Assembly (NCBI GenBank): GCA_001438605.1
Contig: LIDE01000018.1
Location: 1-64,000, forward strand
DNA length: 64,000 nucleotides
Direction of reading: 5' to 3'
From: SAR92 bacterium BACL16 MAG-120619-bin48
Lineage (GTDB): Bacteria; Pseudomonadota; Gammaproteobacteria; Pseudomonadales; Porticoccaceae
The notes below the pieces were generated by a model. The model was not told where the DNA came from. It saw only the letters and a list, made by a program, of their open reading frames with translations, and made no database searches. Both the position numbers and the translations under genes were made by a program. Each line of letters starts with the position of its first letter. Position 1 is the stretch's first letter. Positions 17,523 through 26,555 of the stretch are shown here, in pieces.

Positions 17523-18806
17523 ATGGGTCTAACCATGAGTATTTCAGCTCTCGTTTCAGCCGTCAGAGATCGTTGGAGATGTCAATGGAGATGTCAATGG
17601 AGATGTCAATGGAGAGGCGCGCTCAGTCGTGTCGCCAGCACCGTCGCGCTCGTCGGCTGGGGGCTTCACGCCATCAGCAGTGAGACTGGAAGCCCAGTAG
17701 ATCAGTTTGTTCTCAATCAAGAATGCCCGCCCAGTTTCGCCCTTAATCAGCGCGGACAATGTATTTTGCATCACCGCTATCAGGCCTATGACTCCCTGCA
17801 AAACAGTGGTGTGGGCGGTCTGAAAACAGCACTGCCCGAGGCGCGCGACGGATTTAGCCCCAAACAGATCGATTTGGGGCGGCTACTCTTTTTTGACCCC
17901 ATTTTGTCTGCGGATAAAACCATGGCCTGCGCCAGCTGCCACAATCCAGCCCGCGGATTTAGCGATGGCCTTGGGCGCAGTGTCGGATTGGGGGGTAGCC
18001 CGCTCACTCGCTCTGCACCCAGCCTTTGGAACAGTGCATTTTTAAATGTCTTTTTTTGGGATGCCCGCGCCCACAACCTTGAAGAACAAGCGGTCGGTCC
18101 GCTATTTTCAGCAGTTGAAATGGGTAATACACCGGCGCAATTGATTCGCGACCTCAACGCCACTGACGCCTACCCCAAACTGTTTAAACAAGCATTTCCC
18201 AAAAGTGAAAACGCACTGGAGGTGAACAGTATCATCACCGCCTTAAGTGCCTTTCAGAGTTCGCTGATATCCCTCAATAGTCGCTACGATCAATACGCTC
18301 TCGGTTATCACAACGCCTTGAGCGCCAACGAAATTGCAGGACTCAACATCTTTCGCTCGTTTGTCGGGCGCTGCTCGCAGTGCCATACACCACCGCTCTT
18401 TACCAATCAGCAAATCGCTGTGATCGGCGTGCCTGAGCCCGCGGGCATGCCCCGCGATATCGGCGCCGAGTCAACCTTTGGCTCACCCATCCTGCGCGCC
18501 GGCTTCAAGGTGCCAACCCTGCGCAATATTGCGCAAACAGCTCCCTATATGCACTCAGGCACATTCTCTACCCTGAAGGAAGTCGCACAGTTCTACAACG
18601 GCGGCCGCGGTCACGCGGTGCCAGAGGGCGAGGATCTTCTGCTGCATTGGCATATGTCTGAACCCGACCTTACCGACACCGAACTGGATCGTTTGGTGGA
18701 CTTTTTACACAGCCTCAGCGATGAGCAATTTATGCCCACGATACCCGCCAGCGTCCCCTCTGGGCTAAATCCAATCCAATCGGAGAATCTCCATGCACAA
18801 GAGTAA
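17523..18806 (+). CDS. Exported di-heme cytochrome c peroxidase/MauG family protein
   Basis: A 427-residue protein with two c-type heme sites, CASCH at about 136-140 and CSQCH at about 284-288, in the arrangement of bacterial cytochrome c peroxidase/MauG proteins. Conserved surroundings are LGRLLFFDPILS before heme 1 and RNIAQTAPYMHSGTFSTLKEVAQFYNGG near the C-terminus, with a likely distal ligand. A CPP...RGQC cysteine pair (68, 80) precedes the first domain. The N-terminus is odd: three copies of Arg-Cys-Gln-Trp from a 12-bp repeat, then one hydrophobic helix; the start (ATG 17523 or 17535) is uncertain. The next gene overlaps it by 14 bp. It may reduce peroxide or oxidise a protein or organic substrate. 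Confidence 0.88.
   Translation: MGLTMSISALVSAVRDRWRCQWRCQWRCQWRGALSRVASTVALVGWGLHAISSETGSPVDQFVLNQECPPSFALNQRGQCILHHRYQAYDSLQNSGVGGLKTALPEARDGFSPKQIDLGRLLFFDPILSADKTMACASCHNPARGFSDGLGRSVGLGGSPLTRSAPSLWNSAFLNVFFWDARAHNLEEQAVGPLFSAVEMGNTPAQLIRDLNATDAYPKLFKQAFPKSENALEVNSIITALSAFQSSLISLNSRYDQYALGYHNALSANEIAGLNIFRSFVGRCSQCHTPPLFTNQQIAVIGVPEPAGMPRDIGAESTFGSPILRAGFKVPTLRNIAQTAPYMHSGTFSTLKEVAQFYNGGRGHAVPEGEDLLLHWHMSEPDLTDTELDRLVDFLHSLSDEQFMPTIPASVPSGLNPIQSENLHAQE
17577..17612 (+). repeat. Three perfect 12-bp tandem repeats inside the peroxidase gene
   Basis: The unit AGATGTCAATGG occurs at 17577-17588, 17589-17600 and 17601-17612 with no mismatch. In frame it encodes Arg-Cys-Gln-Trp three times near the N-terminus of the di-heme protein. 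A perfect multiple-of-three repeat can change copy number without a frameshift. Confidence 0.95.
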
Positions 18807-20319
18807 ACTTTGGCTTATCACAATCGGCGTCGTCGCCTTTGCGCTCGGCTGGTACGGTGGAATCAACGGCAACGAGCCCGTTATGACCAGCAGTGTTGGC
18901 GGCGCCAGCTACGGCGGAGGCTATGGCGCAGAGGCTGGTGAGTCGAGTAAAAATGCGGTTAAGGCGCGCACCAAGCAGGGCGAGACCCTCGTGGTGAATC
19001 CCGGCGAGTCGATCCAAGCGGCTGTTGAGAGAGCGCAGCCCGGAGACAGCATTCGTGTGATGCCCGGAGTCTATTCTGAAACTGTTTATATCGACAAAGA
19101 TGATATTCACCTGAGTGGCTTTATTGCTGCAGGTGAACGAGCCACTCTCGATGGACAGGGCAAACTCAACGACGCCATCCTCTACTCGGGGAACAATATT
19201 GTTATCGAAAACTTCAAAATTGTTCACTACAAGGGCAATGGCATAATGAGCCAAGCTGGCAATAATTTTGAGATCCGCAACAACATCATTATTGATACCG
19301 GTATTTACGGTATTTTCCCACAGCTCGGAACCAACGGGTTAATCGAGCACAACACCGTTTCCGGAATCGCCGATGCCGCCATCTATGTAGGTATGAGTGA
19401 CAATATTCACGTCGCCCACAACGAGGTTTTCGACAGCGTCGCCGGTATCGAAATTGAGAACAGTCGCCATGCGATTGTTGAGAACAATTACACCCACCAC
19501 AATACCGGCGGCATTTTGACCTTTATCACCCCGGGACTACCGATCAAAACCACCTACGATGTGATTATTCGCAACAACTTTATTCTCGACAACAACACCC
19601 CCAACTTTGGCGCACCGGGGTCAACCGTCGCCGGTATTCCCGCCGGTACGGGCATTTTAGTGATGGCTGCTGATGATGTAATTATTGAAGGCAACTTTAT
19701 TAGCAACCATAAAACCGCCGGTATTTTGATTAACGATCACGCCAACGCCGCAGGTTTAACCCTCGACCCCGGCGCCGACCCCAATCCCGATCGCATGATG
19801 ATTCTCGATAATGTAATGAGCAATAACGGCTACGACACCATCGCAGAAGTCAAAGCGTTTGCCCTCACCGAACTGCACACGGGTAATATCGATATCTTCC
19901 ATATCGGCCCAAGCCAAGACAGCTGCATTATTAACCGGCATCGTTACAACACCGTGGGCATCGGCAGCTACAGCGAATGCGGGTTTAACAATACCGACAA
20001 CATTGATACCTACTTGCTCGCAGGCGGTGCAGAGCCCCGAGTGATTCAGCCATCCGAGCGCGGCGAAATTGCCTATTTGGGGGTCTGCACTGGCTGTCAT
20101 TCCTACCGTGGCGTCTTAATCGGCCCAGCGGTGGAAGAAATACAGGCCAGATATGCGGGTAATCCAGAGGGCATTGTCAGCTATATTAATGCGCCCTTTA
20201 AAATTCGCCCCGAGTATCCCGAAATGCCTGCGCAAAATTACCTTGATGCGGAAACACAAATGGCCGTGGCAGACTATATGCTCAACATCAAGCCCCACGC
20301 CCAAACAGAGGCAGAGTGA
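18793..20319 (+). CDS. Parallel beta-helix protein fused to a cytochrome c domain
   Basis: A 508-residue exported protein. Residues 7-22 form a signal or anchor helix, 35-50 are a Gly/Ser/Tyr-rich linker, and about 65-375 are right-handed parallel beta-helix coils with repeated NNI/ENN/NNF-type turns, as in NosD and carbohydrate-active beta-helices. The C-terminus (about 420-508) is a class I cytochrome c: CTGCH at 432-436 and a likely axial methionine in YPEMPAQ (Met478). The gene overlaps the di-heme peroxidase gene by 14 bp and has GGAG before its ATG, so both are made together. The beta-helix probably binds a polymer or surface while the heme exchanges electrons with the peroxidase; this is inference. 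Confidence 0.87.
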   Translation: MHKSKLWLITIGVVAFALGWYGGINGNEPVMTSSVGGASYGGGYGAEAGESSKNAVKARTKQGETLVVNPGESIQAAVERAQPGDSIRVMPGVYSETVYIDKDDIHLSGFIAAGERATLDGQGKLNDAILYSGNNIVIENFKIVHYKGNGIMSQAGNNFEIRNNIIIDTGIYGIFPQLGTNGLIEHNTVSGIADAAIYVGMSDNIHVAHNEVFDSVAGIEIENSRHAIVENNYTHHNTGGILTFITPGLPIKTTYDVIIRNNFILDNNTPNFGAPGSTVAGIPAGTGILVMAADDVIIEGNFISNHKTAGILINDHANAAGLTLDPGADPNPDRMMILDNVMSNNGYDTIAEVKAFALTELHTGNIDIFHIGPSQDSCIINRHRYNTVGIGSYSECGFNNTDNIDTYLLAGGAEPRVIQPSERGEIAYLGVCTGCHSYRGVLIGPAVEEIQARYAGNPEGIVSYINAPFKIRPEYPEMPAQNYLDAETQMAVADYMLNIKPHAQTEAE

Positions 20320-20325
20320 TGTAGC

Positions 20326-21213
20326 TCAAGCACCCTCCTCCTGCAGCAGCGCCAACATTTGCTTGGCCGCTGCTGACAGCGGGTGGCGGCGGCGGGTAAA
20401 CACCCCCACCTGACGTTCAATCACCGGCCCCACCAATGGCCGACACACAGCGCCCAACGCAGTCATTTGTTCAGCGCAGAGCGCAGGCACCAGCGCCACA
20501 CCCATACCCGCAGCCACCAGAGCACCTACGGTCGTCAGCTGAAAAGCTTCAAAGGTCTGCGGTGGCTCAATGCCCGACGCCCTTACAGCACGATCAAGCC
20601 AGCCCCGCGTCGCCGAGCCTCGATTTAAGGCCACTAGGGTTTCACTGAGCAAATCGCGAAAGGTCAGCTCGGGCTTGTCCAACAAATGATGCTGGGGGGG
20701 TAAAATTGCGATAAAGCAGTCGTTGAACAGCGGCTTAAAATCGATGCCCTCCATGCTGTCCGACTCAAAGGTAATGCCCAAATCAACCCGACCCGACTGC
20801 ACGGCGGCAATCACGTCTTCCATCACCACATCGTGGACGCTAATACTGATATTCGAAAACCGCTGGCCATATTTGACCAACAACTGTGGCAGTCGATTAC
20901 TGGCGTAGGACGGCATCGCAGCAATGGTTAACTTGCCGCGCTGCAGGGCAAACATCTGCCGCAAGTCCTCAAAGCCCTCCGTCCAGTCTGCCAGCAGACG
21001 CTTCGCCACGGGCAAAAATTGCTGCCCCTCGGGCGTCAGCGTCACAGATCGCGTTGAACGAGCAAATAGAGGCCCACCAGTCGCCCTCTCGAGGTTTCTT
21101 ATCGCCACGCTCAGTGCGGGCTGTGATAGGTGTAAGCGCTCACATGCCTCGGCAAAACTGCCGGTCTCGGCAACCGCAACAAATCCGCGCAATTGTTTTA
21201 AAGTGATAGTCAT
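20326..21213 (-). CDS. LysR-family transcriptional regulator
   Basis: A 295-residue LysR regulator, normal length. The N-terminal winged helix (MTITLKQLRGFVAVAETGSF, then LHLSQPALSVAIRNLERATG) covers residues 1-60; the rest is a two-lobed effector domain. It is divergent from the acetoacetyl-CoA synthetase gene with 109 bp between coding starts, the classic layout for LysR control of the neighbour. A T-N11-A inverted repeat at 21228-21242 is a good candidate binding site. The effector might be acetoacetate or a related ketone body, which is inference from position only. It converges on the beta-helix gene, with 6 bp between stops. Confidence 0.9.
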   Translation of the reverse strand: MTITLKQLRGFVAVAETGSFAEACERLHLSQPALSVAIRNLERATGGPLFARSTRSVTLTPEGQQFLPVAKRLLADWTEGFEDLRQMFALQRGKLTIAAMPSYASNRLPQLLVKYGQRFSNISISVHDVVMEDVIAAVQSGRVDLGITFESDSMEGIDFKPLFNDCFIAILPPQHHLLDKPELTFRDLLSETLVALNRGSATRGWLDRAVRASGIEPPQTFEAFQLTTVGALVAAGMGVALVPALCAEQMTALGAVCRPLVGPVIERQVGVFTRRRHPLSAAAKQMLALLQEEGA

Positions 21214-21227
21214 AGCGATATTTATTC

Positions 21228-21242
21228 ATAGATCTTATCTAT
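21228..21242. promoter_or_regulatory. Candidate LysR operator (T-N11-A)
   Basis: ATAGAT-CTT-ATCTAT is a perfect 6-bp inverted repeat around 3 bp, holding a T-N11-A core from 21229 to 21241. It lies 15 bp upstream of the LysR start and 80 bp upstream of the synthetase start, in an AT-rich shared promoter region. Confidence 0.6.
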
Positions 21243-21322
21243 TAATCAATCGTTTATTACAATTTGTATTATTTATAGGAGTCGGGCACCCTGCATCACG
21301 ACTCCCTTTCAAGGCCGACCCC

Positions 21323-23287
21323 ATGCACAGTGCGACAAACAGCGCCCCCCTATGGCAACCGAGCAACCAACGCATCAATGAATCCAATATGATGGCTTTT
21401 GCACGGCAGGTGCAGTCTGAACTTGGCCTCAGTTTTACCAACTACGACGAGCTACAGCAGTGGTCAATCACAGAGCCCGAACAGTTTTGGCGCCAGGTTT
21501 GGCAGTTTACGGATATTCGAGCAACACAACCTTGGCAGCAGGTACTCGATCAGGCCACGCAATTTCCCGGCGCAAAATGGTTCACTGGGGCAAAGTTGAA
21601 CTTTGCAGAAAATTTACTGCGCAACCGCAGCGACAAAACGGCGCTTATTTGTCGTCTGGAAAATGGCAGCCGCACGACCCTTAGTTACGCTCAGCTCTAC
21701 CAGCAGGTCAGTGCCTGTGCTGCGGCGCTGCGGATCAAGGGCGTTAAAACCGGTGACAGAGTGGCAGGGTTTATGCCCAACATCGCCGAAACCGTGGTCG
21801 CTATGCTGGCAACCACCAGCATTGGCGCGATCTGGTCTTCCTGCTCGCCAGATTTTGGCATTAATGGCGTGATGGATCGCTTTGGGCAGATTGAGCCAAA
21901 GGTGTTATTCGGCTGTGACGGCTATTTTTATAACGGCAAAACCATTGACTCGCTGCCGCGACTGCGCGAGATCTGCAACAATATCGCCAGTATCGAAACA
22001 TTGGTTGTAGTCCCCGTTAGCTGCGCGGACCCTTCCATTGAAGCCTTCCCAAAAGAGATTTTGTGGTCGGACTTTCTAGTTCCAGACAGCCCAGAGCTGT
22101 GCTTCGAGCAACTGCCATTCGATCACCCGCTCTACATCATGTACTCGTCAGGCACCACTGGGGTGCCGAAATGTATTGTCCACAGCGCTGGCGGCAGCTT
22201 AATCCAACACCTTAAGGAACAACAATTACACGTTGATCTAAAACCCGACGATTGCCTTTTTTTCTACAGCACCTGCGGCTGGATGATGTGGAACTGGTTG
22301 GTGAGCGGCTTGGCCTCTCAAGCGACTTTGCTGCTCTACGATGGCTCACCGTTTTACCCTGACGCCAAAGCCTTAATCGATATCGCGGAGCAAGAGAGCG
22401 TCAGTATATTTGGCACCAGCGCCAAGTACATCAGCGCACTGGAAAAGGCCGGTGTCGCGCCACGCAAGACCCATAACCTCTCCCATTTAAAAACCTTACT
22501 CTCGACAGGATCACCCCTGTCACAGGAAAGTTTCCGCTATGTGTACCGCGAGATAAAAGGCGATTTATGCTTAGCCTCTATTTCCGGCGGTACTGATATT
22601 CTCTCCTGCTTTGTGCTGGGCAACCCATGCCTGCCCGTCTGGGAGGGCGAAATTCAATGTCGCGGCCTCGGCATGGCTGTGGAAATCTGGGATGACCAAG
22701 GAACCCCCGTCACAGAACAAAAAGGCGAACTGGTGTGTACCAAGCCCTTCCCAAGCGCACCCATTTATTTCTGGAATGATCCCAATAACAAGAAATACCT
22801 CGCCGCCTATTTTGCCACCTACCCCGGCATTTGGGCGCAAGGGGATTACGGTGAAATCACCGCCCACAATGGCGTCATTATTCACGGCCGTTCCGATGCG
22901 GTGCTAAACCCAGGCGGTGTGAGAATTGGCACAGCTGAGATTTATCGCCAAGTTGAAAAACTGCCCGAGGTCGTTGATAGCCTCTGTATTGGGCAGACAT
23001 GGGAAGATGATGTGCGGGTCGTCTTGTTTGTGGTGCTGCGAGAGGGTATCGCGCTCACCGAGTCGTTGCAGCAAACGATTCGCAGCACCATCCGCCAAGA
23101 GACCACACCGCGCCATGTGCCCGCCAAAATTGTTGCCGTAAAGGATATTCCGCGCACCATCAGCGGAAAAATTGTCGAGCTAGCGGTGCGCAAAGTTGTT
23201 CATGGCGAGACTGTGACCAACACCGACGCGCTGGCCAATCCACAGGCGCTAGAGCTCTTCAAAGATCTTCCAGAACTGCAGATATGA
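21323..23287 (+). CDS. aacS: Acetoacetyl-CoA synthetase (acetoacetate-CoA ligase)
   Basis: A 654-residue ANL-superfamily ligase that activates acetoacetate with ATP and CoA. The N-terminal cap ([18 protein letters not shown]) is specific to this enzyme; the AMP-binding P-loop is [18 protein letters not shown], and the catalytic lysine region near the C-terminus reads [14 protein letters not shown]. Length fits the family (about 650). ATG 21323 is chosen because the conserved cap starts there; upstream in-frame codons run into the divergent LysR gene. The enzyme lets the cell use acetoacetate, or ketone bodies from PHB or leucine breakdown, via the thiolase encoded at 45.4 kb. A short TauD-like remnant starts in the ATGA overlap with its stop. 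Confidence 0.93.
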   Translation: MHSATNSAPLWQPSNQRINESNMMAFARQVQSELGLSFTNYDELQQWSITEPEQFWRQVWQFTDIRATQPWQQVLDQATQFPGAKWFTGAKLNFAENLLRNRSDKTALICRLENGSRTTLSYAQLYQQVSACAAALRIKGVKTGDRVAGFMPNIAETVVAMLATTSIGAIWSSCSPDFGINGVMDRFGQIEPKVLFGCDGYFYNGKTIDSLPRLREICNNIASIETLVVVPVSCADPSIEAFPKEILWSDFLVPDSPELCFEQLPFDHPLYIMYSSGTTGVPKCIVHSAGGSLIQHLKEQQLHVDLKPDDCLFFYSTCGWMMWNWLVSGLASQATLLLYDGSPFYPDAKALIDIAEQESVSIFGTSAKYISALEKAGVAPRKTHNLSHLKTLLSTGSPLSQESFRYVYREIKGDLCLASISGGTDILSCFVLGNPCLPVWEGEIQCRGLGMAVEIWDDQGTPVTEQKGELVCTKPFPSAPIYFWNDPNNKKYLAAYFATYPGIWAQGDYGEITAHNGVIIHGRSDAVLNPGGVRIGTAEIYRQVEKLPEVVDSLCIGQTWEDDVRVVLFVVLREGIALTESLQQTIRSTIRQETTPRHVPAKIVAVKDIPRTISGKIVELAVRKVVHGETVTNTDALANPQALELFKDLPELQI

Positions 23288-23397
23288 AACTCCAAATAGA
23301 GCCACCAGACGGACTGGGAGTGACACTCACTGGCGTCTAAGGCAAGGGGTTTAGTCGGCAAATTTATTTATTGTTTAGTCATTGCGTAAAGCGCTGA
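23284..23397 (+). pseudogene. Probable remnant of a TauD/TfdA-type dioxygenase 5' end
   Basis: An ATG overlaps the aacS stop (ATGA at 23284) and opens an 18-codon frame, [18 protein letters not shown], closed by TAA at 23338. The peptide resembles the N-terminus of TauD/TfdA dioxygenases (I-x-P...LGAE-x-TG-x-DL), and the same frame after the stop reads GFSRQIYLLFSHCVK, like the next helix of that family. Nothing of the remaining ~250 residues follows. I infer a coupled downstream gene that was deleted. The evidence is about 35 residues of resemblance, so this is tentative. Confidence 0.4.
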
Positions 23398-23509
23398 TGT
23401 ACCCTAAAGTCAGCGCGCATCCCGCAGCACTGTCGGCTTAAATCCGCGCTAAGATCCGCGCTAAACTGGCAGCGACTATAAGTTTCTGACGCACACTCAA
23501 GGATCACAA

Positions 23510-24220
23510 TTGAGCGCACATGTTCTCGATCAAAACGTCCTATTCACTGACGGCAATCACGGTGGCCAAGATCTTTTGTTCGAGTCAATCGCCAGCGACC
23601 TTTTACAAAAAGGCTTTAGCATCAATCACAATGCCCTGCCCATCGATTTGGCTGAAATCCTACTGCAGCAAGCGCAAAGTCTCTCTCCGCAACAATTGAC
23701 ACCGGCCAGCACAGGACGCAAACAACAGCGCACACTCAATACCTTTGTTCGCAGTGATAATATTTGCTGGATCGAGGGCGAGTCCTCCGCTGAGGCTGAG
23801 TGGCTAGTTTGGGCTGAGCAACTACAGGTGTTTCTCAATAGACGTCTGTTTTTAGGTTTGTTCTCTTTTGAAAGTCACTTTGCGCAGTACGAGCCTGGCG
23901 ATTTTTATAAAAAACATTTCGACGCATTCAAGGCAGACCCGCTGGATAAGCAAGCACAGCAACTGACCAATCGGGTTTTGTCGATTGTCTTTTATCTCAA
24001 TCCGGGATGGCTGCCAACTGATGGCGGAGAGCTGCTGATGTATACGGGTGACGACAAGCAAGAAGAAGTTAAAATAACACCAAGCTTCAACACCTTAGTC
24101 GCCTTTCTCAGCGAAGAATTTCCCCACGAAGTGCTGAAAACTCAACGTACCCGAAATTCGATTGCCGGTTGGTACAGAGTCAATTGCTCGCGACTCGATC
24201 GCGTGGATCCGCCGCTGTAG
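23510..24220 (+). CDS. 2OG-Fe(II) oxygenase (prolyl 4-hydroxylase-like)
   Basis: A 236-residue double-stranded beta-helix dioxygenase. The iron ligands are visible as HFD in YKKHFDAF and the histidine of EEFPHEVL, with the 2-oxoglutarate-binding arginine in RTRNSIAGWYR. Arrangement and length match the P4Hc family of prolyl-hydroxylase-like oxygenases. The best start is a TTG at 23510 with AAGGA 7 nt before it; no ATG precedes the domain. Its TAG abuts the stop of the convergent bax-like gene. The target could be a protein or a small molecule. Confidence 0.85.
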   Translation: MSAHVLDQNVLFTDGNHGGQDLLFESIASDLLQKGFSINHNALPIDLAEILLQQAQSLSPQQLTPASTGRKQQRTLNTFVRSDNICWIEGESSAEAEWLVWAEQLQVFLNRRLFLGLFSFESHFAQYEPGDFYKKHFDAFKADPLDKQAQQLTNRVLSIVFYLNPGWLPTDGGELLMYTGDDKQEEVKITPSFNTLVAFLSEEFPHEVLKTQRTRNSIAGWYRVNCSRLDRVDPPL

Positions 24221-24988
24221 CTAGAGCTCTTGGCTGTCGTGATCGTCGAGATCGTTAGCGCGAATAAGCGTCTGCACATCTGACACGTAGCGTTCCCCTA
24301 ACTCTGAATAATGCAGTAAATTTTCTGCCAATTCTTCACCGCGAAGATCGGCATCTTCTGCTCGCAGGCGAGCCCGATTGACGCGCAGCGCACGGTATGC
24401 GCGATTGGTATTGATATTGCGGATATAGGACTTAACCGAATCAGCAACGCTACTGAATTTAGCCACCTGATGGTCAGCATCATCGTCTCTATCGCGGGGC
24501 ACCAACCCGCAATTTTCACTAAAGCACCATTGACCAAACAGATTGTTGCCCTGGCGGGCAAAGCGCGATGTTCCCCAACCCGACTCAATTGCGGCCTGAG
24601 CCAAAGCGAGTGAAGGCGGAATAATATCGACACGCAGGACGAGAAGCTGCTTGGTTTGATCATCCTCTAGCATGTTGTGATCAACCCGATACTCTTCTGC
24701 GAGACTGAGAATAAAGTTTTTTTCTGAATAGGAGAGCGACTCAAAATCTTTGCCCACCAACTGCAAAAGCCTACTGCGCTGTTTTTCGATAACCTGATTG
24801 TGTTCATTAATCAACGGTAAAAGATAATCGAAGAAGGCACTTTTCTTTTCACCCACATTATCAAAGTTGGTGAAATCGGGCAGCGAGTCCTGTTTGTACT
24901 GAAGCAGTGGCGACCCAACACCTATACTACTGCTGAGGGCTATGGCGGCAATAAGGACAAGTTTTTTCTTATTATTATTTTTGAACAT
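24221..24988 (-). CDS. Bax-like glucosaminidase domain protein
   Basis: A 255-residue protein of the Bax/FlgJ glucosaminidase family. An N-terminal membrane/signal helix (KKLVLIAAIALSSSIGVG) is followed by a helical region and the catalytic fold: PPSLALAQAAIESGWGTSRFARQGNNLFGQWC, with the glutamate in AAIESGWG. It ends in a DYS-like YRALRVNRARLR repair. Such enzymes cut peptidoglycan between GlcNAc and MurNAc. ATG 24988 is chosen since it directly precedes the signal helix; a longer form reaching 25048 adds 20 residues. The stop codon touches the stop of the convergent oxygenase gene. Confidence 0.87.
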   Translation of the reverse strand: MFKNNNKKKLVLIAAIALSSSIGVGSPLLQYKQDSLPDFTNFDNVGEKKSAFFDYLLPLINEHNQVIEKQRSRLLQLVGKDFESLSYSEKNFILSLAEEYRVDHNMLEDDQTKQLLVLRVDIIPPSLALAQAAIESGWGTSRFARQGNNLFGQWCFSENCGLVPRDRDDDADHQVAKFSSVADSVKSYIRNINTNRAYRALRVNRARLRAEDADLRGEELAENLLHYSELGERYVSDVQTLIRANDLDDHDSQEL

Positions 24989-25097
24989 AGGCTTTAAACC
25001 TAAATGATTCAATCTTGTTTCGCTTAATTGTGAGCGAAGAATAACCAACTTATCCTCAAAATGCGATACTTTTCAACTTACATAAAATTCGTACACA

Positions 25098-26387
25098 CTA
25101 GCTATTAAGCTTTAAATCAGCAATGAGCTTGCGTGCCGCTAGTGCAAAAAATACCGCTGCGGCTATATTAATGAAGGACATAACTGCCATCGCATAGCGC
25201 AGCGATTCAGAGCCAAAACTCGGCGCAAAGGCGTCACTCAACAGGCCAACACAGAGCGGACCCATGCCCAACCCAATCAAATTAAGAATTAAAAAGAGCA
25301 CTGCCGATGCCATTGCGCGCATACTCGGGCGCACCAATGCGTGAGCCATCGCGATAACAGGGCCAAGATAAAAGCCGCCGATCATCACGCCAAAAAACAG
25401 ACAAACTAGCGCCATGTTCGGGTCGGGTAGCATCACTGCAGCCAGTATTAACGGCACATTGATCGCTGAGGGAATCGACGCTATCCACATATACCAGCGC
25501 TTGTCATTGCGCGCTAATCGATCGGCAAAGAAACCTCCCGCAAAGGTTCCTATGGCACCACCGATGCCGGAAATCAGCGCTAGACTGGTTCCCACTTCAA
25601 GCGGACCAAACCCATGGGAGCGAATTAAAAACGATGGCATAAAATTGCCAATACCGTAACTACTGAAGGCATTTAAACCTGCACCAATGGCAAATAGCCG
25701 AAAGGAGGGCAAGCTTCGCAAGGTATCCAGCGTTTCGCGAAAAGACGCAGGCACTTCCCCTGCACGTCCATCAAGGCCGCCACGCAGCGGTTCACGGATG
25801 GTAAAACGAACCAGTAGCGCGACTAAAAATCCCGGAACGCCAACAACAAAAAATGCCACGCGCCAGCCGAACTCGCTGTTAATCCAGCCACCAATCAAAA
25901 AACCAAATAGAACACCAAGGTAGACACCTGTGGAATAAAAAGAGAGCGCACTAGCGCGCCTCTCTGGGGGGTAATAGTCTGAAATAATAGAGTGTGCGGG
26001 CGGACTGCCTCCAGCCTCACCGACACCGACACCAATTCGTGCGAGCAGTAACTGCCAATAATTTTGCGTCAGGCCCGACAGTGCGGTCATGCCGCTCCAG
26101 ACGGTAATGGCCAGCGAGATAATATTGCGGCGGTTGCCAAGGTCCGCCCAGCGCGCAATCGGAATGCCCACACTGACATAAAAAATAGCGAAGGCAAAGC
26201 CGGTTAACAGCCCTAGCTGGGAATCGGACAACCCCATATCAATCTTGATCGACTCCTGCAAAATAACCAATATTTGCCGGTCGATAAAATTGAGTGCGTA
26301 AACTAACGTGAGCAAAACCAACACGTAGCGACGATAGTTTTTGGATGGCGCGGGATTAGATGGTGCGTTAACAGCCGAATCAGACAT
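25098..26387 (-). CDS. Spinster-like MFS transporter
   Basis: A 429-residue, 12-helix carrier. Helix 1 (YVLVLLTLVYALNFIDRQILVILQESIK) with the NFIDRQ motif, followed by GLLTGFAFAIFYVSVGIPIARWADLGNRR and the helix-4 GVGVGEAGGSPPAHSIISDYYPPERRA, is diagnostic of the Spns (Spinster homologue) branch, whose animal members move lysolipids and sphingosine-1-phosphate. In bacteria the substrates are mostly unknown; organic acids or aromatic acids are common guesses. Minus strand, separate from its neighbours by 109 and 168 bp. Confidence 0.87.
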   Translation of the reverse strand: MSDSAVNAPSNPAPSKNYRRYVLVLLTLVYALNFIDRQILVILQESIKIDMGLSDSQLGLLTGFAFAIFYVSVGIPIARWADLGNRRNIISLAITVWSGMTALSGLTQNYWQLLLARIGVGVGEAGGSPPAHSIISDYYPPERRASALSFYSTGVYLGVLFGFLIGGWINSEFGWRVAFFVVGVPGFLVALLVRFTIREPLRGGLDGRAGEVPASFRETLDTLRSLPSFRLFAIGAGLNAFSSYGIGNFMPSFLIRSHGFGPLEVGTSLALISGIGGAIGTFAGGFFADRLARNDKRWYMWIASIPSAINVPLILAAVMLPDPNMALVCLFFGVMIGGFYLGPVIAMAHALVRPSMRAMASAVLFLILNLIGLGMGPLCVGLLSDAFAPSFGSESLRYAMAVMSFINIAAAVFFALAARKLIADLKLNS

Positions 26388-26555
26388 AAAACTCTCTTCT
26401 TATAATTTTTGAGTCTCTCTTCGCCCTCTTTTGAAGCAAGGGCCTGTGACAAAAGGTACAGCAAACTCTAATAAATAACTGTGGCAAACTAGCGCCTAAC
26501 AAACGCGCCTACCGCTTAAATACCGATAGGTCGCACTCGCCATTAACACTCACCG

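Noticed and set aside
20924-21322. Long N-terminal extension of acetoacetyl-CoA synthetase
   Set aside because: It would run through the divergent LysR gene; the conserved N-terminal cap starts at ATG 21323.
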